A stretch of 64,000 bases of DNA from CALOCN01 sp942491735 (GCA_942491735.1 CALOCN010000014.1:1364001-1428000), one strand, 5' to 3'; numbered from the stretch's first letter, positions 1-8,785 are shown. The notes: a model not told the origin generated them from the sequence alone. Made by a program: numbers and translations.

Positions 1-1344
1 CTTCATGCCACGGGTGGCCATGCCGATCGCCCGCCCCACGATGTTGGCCTCGGCGAGAGGGGAGTTGAACACCCGGTCGGACCCGAACCGCTTCTGCAGT
101 CCCCAGGTGACCTTGAACACGCCGCCCTTGCCCTTGGCCTCGTCCAGAATATCGTCCTTGGACGCGTCGGCGACGTCCTCCCCGAAAACCACGATGCGGG
201 AGTCGCGATCCATCTCGTCCCGCAGGCACGAGTTCACCGCGCCCACGATGTAGTCCTCCTCGCCCCCGGGGGCCGGCTGGGTCTCGAAGTCCTCCGAGGT
301 GGGATCCATGTCCGGGGAGTACACGTACATGCCGGCGCTGTCGAGAGTGGGCTTCTCCGCGGCAAGGGCGGAGTCGATGGCCGAGGCGATCTGCTCGTCC
401 ACCGCGGCGTGCAATGCTTCAAGCTTCGCCTCAGAGAGAACACCGCCTTCAAGCAGGCGGGTCTTGAACTTCGTGATGCAGTCGTTCGCCTCTTCCTCGG
501 CCAGTTCCTCCGCGGAGCGATAGGCGCGATGGTCGTCGGACATGGAGTGGCTGTAGGGGCGGGTGACATGGGCATGGGCCAGGGCCGGCCCCTTGCGCTC
601 GCGGCAGTACTGGACGAGGCGGCTCATGGCCTCGTAGCTGGCCACCGGGTCCGTTCCGTCGAACTCCTCCACCAGCAGCCCCTCGAATCCCGAGACCGCC
701 TTGCTGATGCTGCCCCCCGGGGTCTGTTCGCTGACCGGCACGCTGATCGCATAGCCGTTGTCCTCGACCATGAACAGGACCGGGAGCCGGCGCACGCAGG
801 CCGTCGAGACCGCCTCCCAGAACTCGCCCTCGCTGGTCGCTCCCTCGCCGGTCGAGGTGTAGACGACCTCGTCCTCCTGGAAGTGGTGGGTGGCGGCCGG
901 GACATCCTCGCGTCTGGAGAAGTAGATGCCGGCCTCGGCGCATCCCACCGCCTGCAGGTGCTGGGTTCCGGTGGGGCTGGATTGGCTGACCAGGTTGTAC
1001 TTGGCGTGTCCCCAGTGGCTGGGCATCTGGCGTCCGGCACTGGCCGGGTCGTCGTGGGCCCCGACACCCTGGAGGATCATCTCGCGGGGGGAGACCCCGA
1101 TCTGGAGACAGAGGGCGCGGTCCCGATAGTAGGGGTAGAACCAGTCGTAGCCCCCCCGCAGGACCATGCCGGCCGCGGTGAGCACCGCTTCGTGCCCTGC
1201 CCCGGAGATCTGGAAGTAGTACTGGTTCTTGCGCTTCAGGTTGATCTCGGCGTCGTCGAGGCGACGCGAGAGGACCATGTTGCGGTACATGCCGATGAGC
1301 TGCTCGTTGTCGAGCGCGGACTTGCTGGGATTCCGGACCGCCAT
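1..1344 (-). CDS. 2-oxoacid dehydrogenase E1, fused alpha/beta (partial, N-terminal part)
   Basis: Thiamine-diphosphate-dependent E1 of a branched-chain 2-oxoacid or pyruvate dehydrogenase complex; it decarboxylates the 2-oxoacid and acylates the E2 lipoyl group in the cytoplasm. The first 448 codons are present and the gene runs off the window start. Residues about 10-340 are the alpha domain, with the thiamine-diphosphate motif beginning GEGATSEGE at 166 and closing EDNGYAIS at 194. After a linker near 345-360 the sequence continues in frame into the beta domain (GEDVADASK and a NSPLAEANI-like segment), so this is the single-chain alpha-beta form known from Bacteroidetes-like bacteria. The ATG at 1344 gives the usual N-terminus. 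The 2-oxoisovalerate enzyme is the best guess; substrate cannot be fixed from sequence alone. It is divergent from the sphingolipid operon. Confidence 0.88.
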   Translation of the reverse strand, partial: MAVRNPSKSALDNEQLIGMYRNMVLSRRLDDAEINLKRKNQYYFQISGAGHEAVLTAAGMVLRGGYDWFYPYYRDRALCLQIGVSPREMILQGVGAHDDPASAGRQMPSHWGHAKYNLVSQSSPTGTQHLQAVGCAEAGIYFSRREDVPAATHHFQEDEVVYTSTGEGATSEGEFWEAVSTACVRRLPVLFMVEDNGYAISVPVSEQTPGGSISKAVSGFEGLLVEEFDGTDPVASYEAMSRLVQYCRERKGPALAHAHVTRPYSHSMSDDHRAYRSAEELAEEEANDCITKFKTRLLEGGVLSEAKLEALHAAVDEQIASAIDSALAAEKPTLDSAGMYVYSPDMDPTSEDFETQPAPGGEEDYIVGAVNSCLRDEMDRDSRIVVFGEDVADASKDDILDEAKGKGGVFKVTWGLQKRFGSDRVFNSPLAEANIVGRAIGMATRGMK

Positions 1345-1509
1345 CGTGACTCCTGATCGTTGGGTAGGACTTGAGACCGGGTCGATTCTACCGGAATCGG
1401 GCCTGCTTATCCAAGCTGTTGTCCGGCATCACGCTACGGTAACGACAGGTATCGAGATAATCGATCGACTTGGGGTCTCGGCGCAGGGCCCCGGGTGGGG
1501 TATTGTGGC

Positions 1510-1538
1510 TTGGAAAAGCCCCCCCAACGGGCTAACCT
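1510..1538 (+). promoter_or_regulatory. Candidate sigma70 promoter for the sphingolipid operon
   Basis: TTGGAA at 1510-1515 and TAACCT at 1533-1538 are separated by 17 bases, about 70 bases before the synthase start. The 258-base divergent intergenic region also holds a short inverted repeat, CGATTC at 1383-1388 and GAATCG at 1394-1399. Neither element is proven; the -10 match is moderate. Confidence 0.3.
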
Positions 1539-1605
1539 AGTGCACTTCCTTCCTTTGAGTGCGTTTCGATAATGCTCGAAATGTCCCCCGTGTTCTGGAG
1601 TTTTG

Positions 1606-2838
1606 ATGGATCCGAACCCGTCGACGACAACACCTGCGCAGGATTCCGGCTACGCCGACGTCTTTCGCAAGGCGTACGCGTTTACGCGGGCCGATGAAGC
1701 CCGGGCCTCGGGCTTCTACCCGTATTTCATGCCCATCAGCGAGTCGGGGGCCCACGAGGTCTTCGTCGATGGGCATCGCCTGGTCATGGCCGGCTCCAAC
1801 AACTATCTGGGCTACACCCACGACGAGCGGGTGATGGCGGCGGCCGAGGAAGCGGGTCGCCGTTACGGGACGGGCTGCACCGGAAGCCGGTTCCTCAACG
1901 GAACCCTCGACATCCACGAGAAGCTGGAGCGGGACCTGGCGGAGTATTGCCGGAAGGAAGCCGCCCTGGTCTTCTCGACCGGGTTCCAGACCAACCTGGG
2001 GACCATTGCCAGCCTGGTCGGGCGGGATGATGCGGTCATCACCGATCGTCTGGACCACGCCAGCATCGTGGACGGTTGCCGGCTCTCCTTCGGGGAGACG
2101 CGACGCTTCCGTCACAACGACATGGCGGATCTCGAGAACAACCTCAAGAACGTGGACCCCCGCCGGGGGAAGATGGTGGTGGTGGACGGGGTGTTCTCGA
2201 TGGAAGGGGACATCGCCCCCCTGGGAGACATCGTTCCCCTGTGTCGCAAGTACGGCGCCCGGCTCCTCGTGGACGAGGCGCATGCGGTGGGTGTTCTGGG
2301 AGAGACCGGCGTGGGGGCGAGCGAGCACACCGGAACCCTCGACGACTCGGACCTGCTGGTAGGGACCTTTTCCAAGTCGTTCGGCTCCATCGGGGGCTAC
2401 GTCGCCGGTGAGCGTTCGGTCATCGAGTACATGAAACACCATGCACGGAGCCTCATCTTCTCGGCCAGCATGCCCCCCTATGCGGTGGCCACGGTGCAGA
2501 AGTGCCTGGACCTGATCAAGCAGGAGCCCGAGCGGCGCCTGAGGGTGATGGAGATCTCCGACCGCATGCGGAACGAGTTCCATACCCTCGGTTTCGATAC
2601 CGGCGAGTCGAATACTCCCATCGTGCCCATCCTGGTCGGGAAGCTGGAGCCGACCTTCGTCTTCTGGAAGCGTCTGTTCGAAGAGGGCGTGTTCACCAAC
2701 CCCGTGGTGGCCCCGGCCGTACCCGAGAGCTCCAGTCGTATCCGGACCTCGTACATGGCCACCCATACCGATGCGCATCTGGACGAGATCCTCACCGCGT
2801 TCAAGAAGGTCGGCCGCGAAGTCGGTCTCATCGCCTAA
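1606..2838 (+). CDS. spt: Alpha-oxoamine synthase, probable serine palmitoyltransferase
   Basis: PLP-dependent synthase of the KBL/AONS/SPT family, which condenses an amino acid with an acyl thioester and releases CO2. The family signature is clear: substrate-binding GSNNYLGYT near 60, GTGCTGSRFLNGT near 85, DHASI near 149, VDEAHAVGVLG near 223, and the PLP-lysine motif TFSKSFGS with the lysine at about 257. Its 410 residues are normal for the family. Sequence alone does not separate serine palmitoyltransferase from glycine C-acetyltransferase; the next two genes, a GNAT-fold ceramide-synthase-like protein and an NAD-dependent reductase, make serine plus palmitoyl thioester to 3-ketosphinganine the likely reaction. 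ATG at 1606 follows CTGGAG with a 5-base gap; a TTG three bases upstream is less likely. First gene of a four-gene operon. Confidence 0.85.
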   Translation: MDPNPSTTTPAQDSGYADVFRKAYAFTRADEARASGFYPYFMPISESGAHEVFVDGHRLVMAGSNNYLGYTHDERVMAAAEEAGRRYGTGCTGSRFLNGTLDIHEKLERDLAEYCRKEAALVFSTGFQTNLGTIASLVGRDDAVITDRLDHASIVDGCRLSFGETRRFRHNDMADLENNLKNVDPRRGKMVVVDGVFSMEGDIAPLGDIVPLCRKYGARLLVDEAHAVGVLGETGVGASEHTGTLDDSDLLVGTFSKSFGSIGGYVAGERSVIEYMKHHARSLIFSASMPPYAVATVQKCLDLIKQEPERRLRVMEISDRMRNEFHTLGFDTGESNTPIVPILVGKLEPTFVFWKRLFEEGVFTNPVVAPAVPESSSRIRTSYMATHTDAHLDEILTAFKKVGREVGLIA

Positions 2839-2849
2839 GCGGGTTCCCG

Positions 2850-3971
2850 ATGTCGCTGATCGTTGAACCTGTCGAGTCCGGCAAGGACCTCCACCGCTTC
2901 GCCGTGCTCCCCTGGGATCTGTACCGGAGCGACCCCATGTGGGTCCCCCCCCTGATCGGGGAGTTCAAGAAGCTCTTCGACCGGGCCAAACATCCCTTCT
3001 TCCAGCACGGGGACGTGGTTCCCTTTCTTGCCCGCCGCGACGGCCGGGTGGTGGGGCGCATCGCGGCCATCCGCAACAGGGCCCACGAGGACTTCCACGG
3101 GGAGGCGATGGGCTTCTTCGGGTTCTTCGAATGCGAGGACGACCAGGAGACGGCCCGGGCCCTGGTGGATGCGGTGCGGGGCTGGCTGAAGGAGCAGGGG
3201 CTCCCGCGATTCATGGGTCCCATGAACCCGAGCACCAACGAGGAGTGCGGGATCCTCGTGGACGGATTCCAGTATCCGCCCATGGTCATGATGACCCACA
3301 GCCTTCCGTACTACGACGCGCTGCTCAAGGGAAGCGGGCTGGCCAAGGCCAAGGACCTGCTGGCCTACGTGATGCACGACGAGGGCCTCCCCGAGCGGCT
3401 GGTCCGGGGGGCGAAGATCGCGGCCAAACGCAACCCCGGGGTGACCTATCGGCCGCTGGACATGAAGGACTTCGACAACGAGGTGGAGCGCTTCCGCCAG
3501 GTCTACAACCAGGCCTGGGAGCGCAACTGGGGTTTCGTTCCCATGACCGACGCCGAAGTGACCCACATGGCCAAGGAACTCAAGCAGGTCATCGACCCCG
3601 GTTTCGTGCGTTTCGCGGAGCGGGACGGCCAAACCATCGCCTTTGCCTTTGCCCTTCCCGACGTGAACCAGGCCCTGCGCCACGCCAACGGTCGACTGCT
3701 GCCCTTCGGCCTGTTCAGGATTCTCTGGAACATGCGGAAGATCAACGCCTGCCGGGTGCTGGCCCTGGGTCTGGTCCCCGAGGTGCGACGAAGCGGAATC
3801 GATGTCGTCCTCTACCGGGACCTGTTCGAGTACGGAACCAAGAAGGGCATCCACACCGGGGAGTTCAGCTGGATCCTGGAGGACAACACGGCCATGCGGC
3901 GCCCGTTGGATGCCATCGGGGCCGAGGTCTACAAGACCTATCGTATCTACGACGGGGACACGGGTCAGTAG
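2850..3971 (+). CDS. bcerS: GNAT-fold acyltransferase, probable bacterial ceramide synthase
   Basis: This 373-residue protein resembles the GNAT-superfamily N-acyltransferase that acts as ceramide synthase in Caulobacter-type bacteria, unrelated to eukaryotic ceramide synthases. It should attach a fatty acyl chain to the amino group of the sphingoid base. Visible landmarks are FAVLPWDLYRSDPMWVPPL near the N-terminus, a central GPMNPSTNEECGILVDGF segment, and a C-terminal GNAT-like half with a possible acyl-CoA loop around LALGLVPEVRRSGID. There is no signal peptide or membrane span. It starts 11 bases after the synthase and its stop is one base from the reductase ATG, so the three are almost certainly co-transcribed. 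The ceramide-synthase call leans on context as much as on similarity; a general acyltransferase is the alternative. Confidence 0.75.
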   Translation: MSLIVEPVESGKDLHRFAVLPWDLYRSDPMWVPPLIGEFKKLFDRAKHPFFQHGDVVPFLARRDGRVVGRIAAIRNRAHEDFHGEAMGFFGFFECEDDQETARALVDAVRGWLKEQGLPRFMGPMNPSTNEECGILVDGFQYPPMVMMTHSLPYYDALLKGSGLAKAKDLLAYVMHDEGLPERLVRGAKIAAKRNPGVTYRPLDMKDFDNEVERFRQVYNQAWERNWGFVPMTDAEVTHMAKELKQVIDPGFVRFAERDGQTIAFAFALPDVNQALRHANGRLLPFGLFRILWNMRKINACRVLALGLVPEVRRSGIDVVLYRDLFEYGTKKGIHTGEFSWILEDNTAMRRPLDAIGAEVYKTYRIYDGDTGQ

Positions 3972-3972
3972 G

Positions 3973-4962
3973 ATGGGACTCTCCGTACTGGTCACCGGAG
4001 CCAACGGGTTCATCGGCAGCCACGTGGTGGATCACCTGCTGGAGACGGGGCACCGGGTGCGCTGCCTGGTCCGTCCTACCAGCAACCTGCGCTGGCTTCC
4101 CGCGGAGAGGGTCGAGTTGGTCCATGGCGAGGTCACCGAGGTCCCGACCCTTCCTCCGGCGATGGAGGGGGTCGAGGTCGTGTACCACGTGGCCGGGATC
4201 ATGAAGGCCGACAACCTCGACGGGTACCTGAAGGTCAACGCGACCGGCGCCCGCAACGTGGCCGAGGCGGCGCGTGCCGCGGGGTCCGTTCGACGCGGGG
4301 TGCTGGTGAGTAGTCTGGCCGCGGGGGGACCCAGTACACCGGGGACTCCACGCACCGAGGAGACTCCGGATACGCCACTCGATCTCTACGGCGAGAGCAA
4401 GCTTCGGGGTGAAACGGAGTTTCGCGACGGTCTTGGCGATATCCCCGCCACCATCGTGCGCCCTCCCGCGGTCTACGGACCCCGTGATACGGACTTCCTC
4501 GTCCTGGCGAACATGGTACGGCGCGGCTGGGGATTTCGCATATCAGGGGATGAGCAGAAGCTCTCGTCGGTATACGCCCTGGATCTGGCCCGGGGCATCG
4601 TCGCCCTGGCCCAGCCTGAGGCGAGTGCCGGCAGGACGTACTACCTGGCACATGACAAGCCCATGACCTGGACCGGCGTTGCCCGGGTGATGGCGGCCTC
4701 CCTGGGACGGTCGCTTCACGTCGCCAAGGTACCCCGGGGGGCGCTGGCTCCGGTATCGAAGGTGGCGGGTCTCGCCGCGGGATTGGTGGGACGCCCCAAT
4801 CCGGTCCCCTGGGACCGGCTCAAGGGGCTGCTCGCTCCCGCGTGGGAGTGCAGCGCGGACCGGGCGCGGGCCGACGTCGGTTTTGAATCAGCAACGGACT
4901 TCGAAACAGGGTTCCGCAGGACCATGGATTGGTACCGGAACCAGGGGTGGATTCGAGAATGA
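3973..4962 (+). CDS. cerR: NAD(P)-dependent epimerase/reductase, probable ketosphinganine or ceramide reductase
   Basis: Extended short-chain dehydrogenase of 329 residues in the dihydroflavonol-4-reductase-like branch. The Rossmann motif TGANGFIGSHV lies at the N-terminus, followed by LVRPTSNL, which is typical of NADP-type members; the catalytic YGESK motif is near residue 140. In bacterial sphingolipid synthesis a protein of this family (CerR) reduces the 3-keto group, and the position directly behind the synthase and acyltransferase fits that role. Its stop overlaps the ATG of the next gene (ATGA), so translation is probably coupled. A reductase acting on another acyl-chain ketone remains possible. 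Confidence 0.78.
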   Translation: MGLSVLVTGANGFIGSHVVDHLLETGHRVRCLVRPTSNLRWLPAERVELVHGEVTEVPTLPPAMEGVEVVYHVAGIMKADNLDGYLKVNATGARNVAEAARAAGSVRRGVLVSSLAAGGPSTPGTPRTEETPDTPLDLYGESKLRGETEFRDGLGDIPATIVRPPAVYGPRDTDFLVLANMVRRGWGFRISGDEQKLSSVYALDLARGIVALAQPEASAGRTYYLAHDKPMTWTGVARVMAASLGRSLHVAKVPRGALAPVSKVAGLAAGLVGRPNPVPWDRLKGLLAPAWECSADRARADVGFESATDFETGFRRTMDWYRNQGWIRE

Positions 4963-5903
4963 GTTCGAATGATCGGGCCGGGGGCCGCTGGTTTCTGCAC
5001 CCGCACGACCTGTTCGTCTGCGTTTATCTTGCCCTGAGCCTCGCGATGATCCTGGTCTTTCCCGGCCGCATCGAGCACGGGCCGTTGATCGGCGCCCTGC
5101 ATCTGGCCGGTATCCTGGCCATCGTCGGCGCTCGTTGGTATGGGTTGGACCGCAGCCGTCTCGGCATGTTCCTGCTCGCGATCTATCCCATCATCCTGTT
5201 CTCGTTCTTCTATATCGAGCAGGAGTTCCTCAACGACGTCTTCTTTCCTGATCGGTATTTCGACGAGGAGATCATCGCGATCGAAGAGGCGATCTTCCGC
5301 AGCCTGCCCAGCAATCAGTTCCATGAGTGGGTGCCCATCAAGGCGGTGGGGGAGTATCTGCACTTCTGCTATTTCATCTACTACCTCATCACCCCGGGTC
5401 TGCTCGTCGCGGTCTGGGCCGGGAGCGGCCGAGCCGCTTTCGAGCGCTCCCTCGCCGCGGTCTGTCTGGTCTTCTTCTGCTCCTTCGCGTTCTTCATCGC
5501 CATGCCGGTCACCGGCCCCTATCACGTCTGGCCGGTGGGGCCTCCCGAGGGCTACGGCTACGTCATGCCCAAGGTGGCGCGCTTCTTCATTGACCGGGGT
5601 TCCTCGATCGGAACCGCGTTTCCCTCCAGCCACGTGTCGGTCTCTGTTGCGGCGTGGATGATGGTTTCACGCTATGCCACCCTCCCCTGGAAGATCGCCT
5701 ACGCCGCGGTTGTTCCCGCGTTGGCGCTGGGCGCGGTGTACGGCGGGTTCCACTACGCCATCGACATCGTGGCCGGGGCGATCCTGGGTATCGTGGTGGC
5801 TTCGGTGGGTCATGCCCTTGCCTTGAAGGTGTCGCGCAAGGTCGAGCCGGACTATCAGGCCGGATCCCGGGCCGAAATGATCGAACGAGGACAGATCAGC
5901 TAG
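4959..5903 (+). CDS. PAP2-family membrane enzyme, Aur1/inositol-phosphorylceramide-synthase-like
   Basis: Integral membrane protein of 314 residues with about six hydrophobic spans. The PAP2 active-site pattern is visible as GTAFPSSHVSVS near residue 210 and GGFHYAIDIVAG near 263, giving the second histidine and the aspartate. The family contains lipid phosphatases and the fungal phosphotransferase Aur1, which puts an inositol-phosphate headgroup on ceramide. As last gene of a ceramide-type operon, with its ATG overlapping the stop of the preceding reductase, a role in making or removing the sphingolipid headgroup is the natural inference. An undecaprenyl-pyrophosphate or phosphatidic acid phosphatase cannot be ruled out. 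It converges on the MFS gene and the two stop codons overlap. Confidence 0.75.
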   Translation: MSSNDRAGGRWFLHPHDLFVCVYLALSLAMILVFPGRIEHGPLIGALHLAGILAIVGARWYGLDRSRLGMFLLAIYPIILFSFFYIEQEFLNDVFFPDRYFDEEIIAIEEAIFRSLPSNQFHEWVPIKAVGEYLHFCYFIYYLITPGLLVAVWAGSGRAAFERSLAAVCLVFFCSFAFFIAMPVTGPYHVWPVGPPEGYGYVMPKVARFFIDRGSSIGTAFPSSHVSVSVAAWMMVSRYATLPWKIAYAAVVPALALGAVYGGFHYAIDIVAGAILGIVVASVGHALALKVSRKVEPDYQAGSRAEMIERGQIS

Positions 5904-7339
5904 TCCTGCGGAGGGGAGAGGTGCCGGGCCGCCTCGCCGATGAGCGCGCCGGCGTGGGTCTGGTCCTCGGCGAAGCGGACCACGATGCGCTCGGCGTCCC
6001 GTTCCCAGGCCACGTCCTCGACTCCCCCCATGCGCAGGAGGGCGGCCACCGCCTTGCGCCGTTGTTCCACACCCGCCTTGCCCACCGGCAGCTCCACCAC
6101 GCTCAGGTGGTCCGGGTCCTCGAGCCGGAAGGCGGCGAGAAGCCACATGAACCCGGTTCCGGCCAGGAACCAGAACAACGCCTGCAGGCTTCGCTCCAGG
6201 AACAGCCCGGAAACGACCCCGCCCACGAACGCGCCGGAGAACTGGCTCATGTTGAAGATACCGGCCGCGGTGCCCCGGTTGGTCTGACCGCAGAGCCGGG
6301 TGAGCAGCGCCGGGAACAGCGGCTCCAGCAGGGCGAAGGCGATGATGAACAGGAACAGCCCGGCGATGAGGGTGGTGAGCCCGATCTGCGAGTGGGTGGG
6401 TGTGGCGGGGGTCGAGATGGCGAGAATGATGAGGGCGGCGACCTGGACGGTCTGACCCAGCAGGGCCACCCATTTTCCGCCGCCCCGCCGCTCGGCCAGC
6501 CTTGGCCCCAGGAGCATCACGGCCAGGCCGATGGTGATGGCGGGGAGGAACACCCGCCACATGGCCCCCGGTGACAGATGCTGTTCCAGGAAGAACGGCA
6601 TGGTGACAAAGATCGCGGTGAGGGACATGTGCAGGTTGAAGACGCCCCAATCCAGGCGCAGGAGGTGACGATTGCGCACCACCTCGAACAGATGCTCCCC
6701 CGAGTATTCCGTGTCGTCGTGATGGGAGAGACGGGGCGGGTTGGGGATGAGGGTCCAGAGGGCCACGATGCCCAGGAGGGTGAGCCCGGTGGTGAACCAG
6801 AACAGGACCGGAATGCCCACGTGCTCGGTCGCGGTGGGGCCGAACAGCAGACCGATGGCGAAGGAGCCGCCGATCGAGATGCCGACCAGGGCCATGGCCC
6901 GCGATCGCACCCGGTCCCGGGTCAGGTCGGCCACCATGGCGACCAGAACCGAAGCGATGGCTCCCATGCCCTGGATGAGTCGCCCCATGACGAGCAGGAA
7001 CGTGGTGTCGGCGATGGCGCACACCGCGGACCCCGCAGCGAAGAGGGCGAGACCCAGGGTGAGCACCGGTTTTCGCCCCCAGCGGTCGCTGAGCGCCCCG
7101 AACGGAATCTGGAAGAGGGTCTGGGATAGACCGTAGATGCCCACGGAGAGGCCCACCAGGAGCGGGGTGCTGCCGCTCAGGCTCTGGGCGTAGGGGGTGA
7201 GGACCGGTAGGACGAGGTAAAAACCCAGCATCCGCAGGGTGAGCAGGCCGGTCAGTCCGGCCACGCCGCGGCGTTCCTCCGGGGTGAAGGCGGCACTGGT
7301 GCCTCGCAGAATGACGCGCTGGCCCGAGGGCGTATCCAT
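5900..7339 (-). CDS. MFS transporter, YajR-like
   Basis: Major facilitator of 479 residues with about twelve predicted spans. The loop between spans 2 and 3 carries the MFS signature GALSDRWGRKPVL. After the last span (FMWLLAAFRLEDPD) there is a soluble C-terminal domain of about 70 residues with a ferredoxin-like pattern, ending in the DAERIVVRFAEDQ region. That arrangement matches E. coli YajR, a drug-efflux-type MFS protein with a C-terminal YAM domain. The substrate is unknown. The gene is alone on this strand, convergent with the sphingolipid operon and divergent from sufS. Confidence 0.85.
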   Translation of the reverse strand: MDTPSGQRVILRGTSAAFTPEERRGVAGLTGLLTLRMLGFYLVLPVLTPYAQSLSGSTPLLVGLSVGIYGLSQTLFQIPFGALSDRWGRKPVLTLGLALFAAGSAVCAIADTTFLLVMGRLIQGMGAIASVLVAMVADLTRDRVRSRAMALVGISIGGSFAIGLLFGPTATEHVGIPVLFWFTTGLTLLGIVALWTLIPNPPRLSHHDDTEYSGEHLFEVVRNRHLLRLDWGVFNLHMSLTAIFVTMPFFLEQHLSPGAMWRVFLPAITIGLAVMLLGPRLAERRGGGKWVALLGQTVQVAALIILAISTPATPTHSQIGLTTLIAGLFLFIIAFALLEPLFPALLTRLCGQTNRGTAAGIFNMSQFSGAFVGGVVSGLFLERSLQALFWFLAGTGFMWLLAAFRLEDPDHLSVVELPVGKAGVEQRRKAVAALLRMGGVEDVAWERDAERIVVRFAEDQTHAGALIGEAARHLSPPQD

Positions 7340-7474
7340 GCCGCGTAGGGTACGACCTGGGAGGGGTCCTGCCCATCCCGGAAGCCGGTTTCGACGCTTC
7401 CTTTGAAGGTCCCAAGGGATTGTGCCACTATCCTTTGTCGAGACTCCCGGGCGCGGGTCTCGCCAATTTGGCGC

Positions 7475-7502
7475 TTGACCCGGTCTCCGGGCTCTCTAAA
7501 GA
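7475..7502 (+). promoter_or_regulatory. Candidate promoter of sufS
   Basis: TTGACC at 7475-7480 and TAAAGA at 7497-7502 are separated by 16 bases. The element lies about 45 bases before the sufS start and directly abuts the IscR-like palindrome. Confidence 0.45.
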
Positions 7503-7503
7503 T

Positions 7504-7516
7504 GACTAGATTAGTC
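7504..7516 (+). promoter_or_regulatory. IscR/Rrf2-type operator upstream of sufS
   Basis: GACTAGATTAGTC is an interrupted palindrome with 5-base arms, and it fits the core of the type 1 IscR site (GACT-R-three A/T-Y-AGTC) except for one central G. It sits just downstream of the candidate -10, where a bound Fe-S-loaded Rrf2-family repressor would block transcription. The following gene supplies sulfur for Fe-S assembly, which is the classic target. Confidence 0.5.
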
Positions 7517-7546
7517 GTGTTTCAGGCTCTCACCCGGGAAAACCCC

Positions 7547-8785
7547 ATGCTCGACGTTCAGCACATTCGCCAGGACTTCCCCATTCTCCAGACCCAGGTT
7601 CGGGGTAAGCCGCTTGTCTATCTGGACAGCGCGGCCTCTTCCCAGCGACCCCGCCAGGTGGTGGACGCCATGCGGGTCTACTACGAGCGGGACCACGCCA
7701 ACGTGCATCGTGGGGTGCATACATTGGCCGAGCGGGCCACCGCAGCGTACGAGGGGGCGCGGGAGACCGTGGCCGGGTTTGTCGGGGCGAGCGCCGAGCG
7801 CCTGGTCTGGACCCGGGGCACGACCGAAGCGATCAACCTCGTCGCCCACGGTTGGGCGCGAAAGAACCTGCGCGAAGGGGATCGCGTCCTCCTCACCCAC
7901 ATGGAACATCACGCGAACCTGGTGCCGTGGCAGATGGCGGCCAAGGACACCGGCGCGGTGCTGGATTTCATCCCGCTCACCGAGGACTACCGACTGGACC
8001 TGAGCGGTCTGGACGACCTCATCACCGATCGCACCCGGCTGGTCGCGCTCAGCCACATGTCCAACGTGCTGGGCACGGTGAATCCGGTGCGGCAAATCGC
8101 CGATGCGGCGCATTCGGTGGGGGCGTTGGTGCTCGCCGACGCGGCGCAGTCGGTCCCGCACATGCCGGTCGACGTCGACACGTTGGGGGTGGACTTTCTT
8201 GTCTTCAGCGGGCACAAGATGCTGGGGCCGACCGGAATCGGCGCCCTGGTCACCCGTCCCGAACTGCTGGACTCGATGGACCCGTTCCTGGGCGGGGGCG
8301 AGATGATCCTGGAGGTGACCTTCGAGTCGTCGACCTACAAGACCGGTCCGCACAAGTTCGAGGCCGGCACCCCGGCCATTGCGGAAACGGTGGGGCTGGC
8401 CGCCGCGGTGGACTATCTCCGGAAACTGGGGATGGAAGCGGTGCACGAGCACGAGGAAGCGTTGACCCGGTATGCCCTGGACGCGCTCGGTGGCCTCGAG
8501 GGCATGACCGTGTACGGCCCCCCCGCGGGCAAGGATCGTGGGGGTGCGGTGAGCTTTGCCGTGGAGGGAATCCATCCCCACGACCTGGCCACCATTCTCG
8601 ATACGGAGGGGGTCGCGGTTCGCGCGGGCCATCATTGCGCGCAGCCCCTCATGCGACTCCTGGGCGTCCCGGCCACCACCCGCGCCTCGTTCTATGTCTA
8701 CAACACGGAGTCCGAGGTCGATGCCCTGGTGCGGGCATTGGAGAAGGCGCGTGGGATCTTCGGCAAGGCCGGGCAGAAGGCATGA
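7547..8785 (+). CDS. sufS: Cysteine desulfurase, SufS type
   Basis: PLP-dependent cysteine desulfurase of group II, 412 residues, which takes sulfur from cysteine as a persulfide for Fe-S cluster assembly. The PLP lysine is K224 in FSGHKMLGPTG; the persulfide-forming cysteine is C364 in RAGHHCAQP, the same number as in E. coli SufS. The HMEHHANLVPW and NEGF-free SufS features also agree, and RVSFYVYNT-like sequence RASFYVYNT follows the cysteine. The ATG at 7547 gives the standard MLDVQHIRQDFPIL start. No sufBCD or sufE-like gene lies beside it; instead it overlaps a cytochrome c gene by ATGA. An IscR-like operator precedes it. Confidence 0.93.
   Translation: MLDVQHIRQDFPILQTQVRGKPLVYLDSAASSQRPRQVVDAMRVYYERDHANVHRGVHTLAERATAAYEGARETVAGFVGASAERLVWTRGTTEAINLVAHGWARKNLREGDRVLLTHMEHHANLVPWQMAAKDTGAVLDFIPLTEDYRLDLSGLDDLITDRTRLVALSHMSNVLGTVNPVRQIADAAHSVGALVLADAAQSVPHMPVDVDTLGVDFLVFSGHKMLGPTGIGALVTRPELLDSMDPFLGGGEMILEVTFESSTYKTGPHKFEAGTPAIAETVGLAAAVDYLRKLGMEAVHEHEEALTRYALDALGGLEGMTVYGPPAGKDRGGAVSFAVEGIHPHDLATILDTEGVAVRAGHHCAQPLMRLLGVPATTRASFYVYNTESEVDALVRALEKARGIFGKAGQKA

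Noticed and set aside
409..1356. A 315-codon plus-strand frame at the window start
   Set aside because: It is antisense to the E1 dehydrogenase gene, which has an intact thiamine-diphosphate motif and reads through to the window edge.
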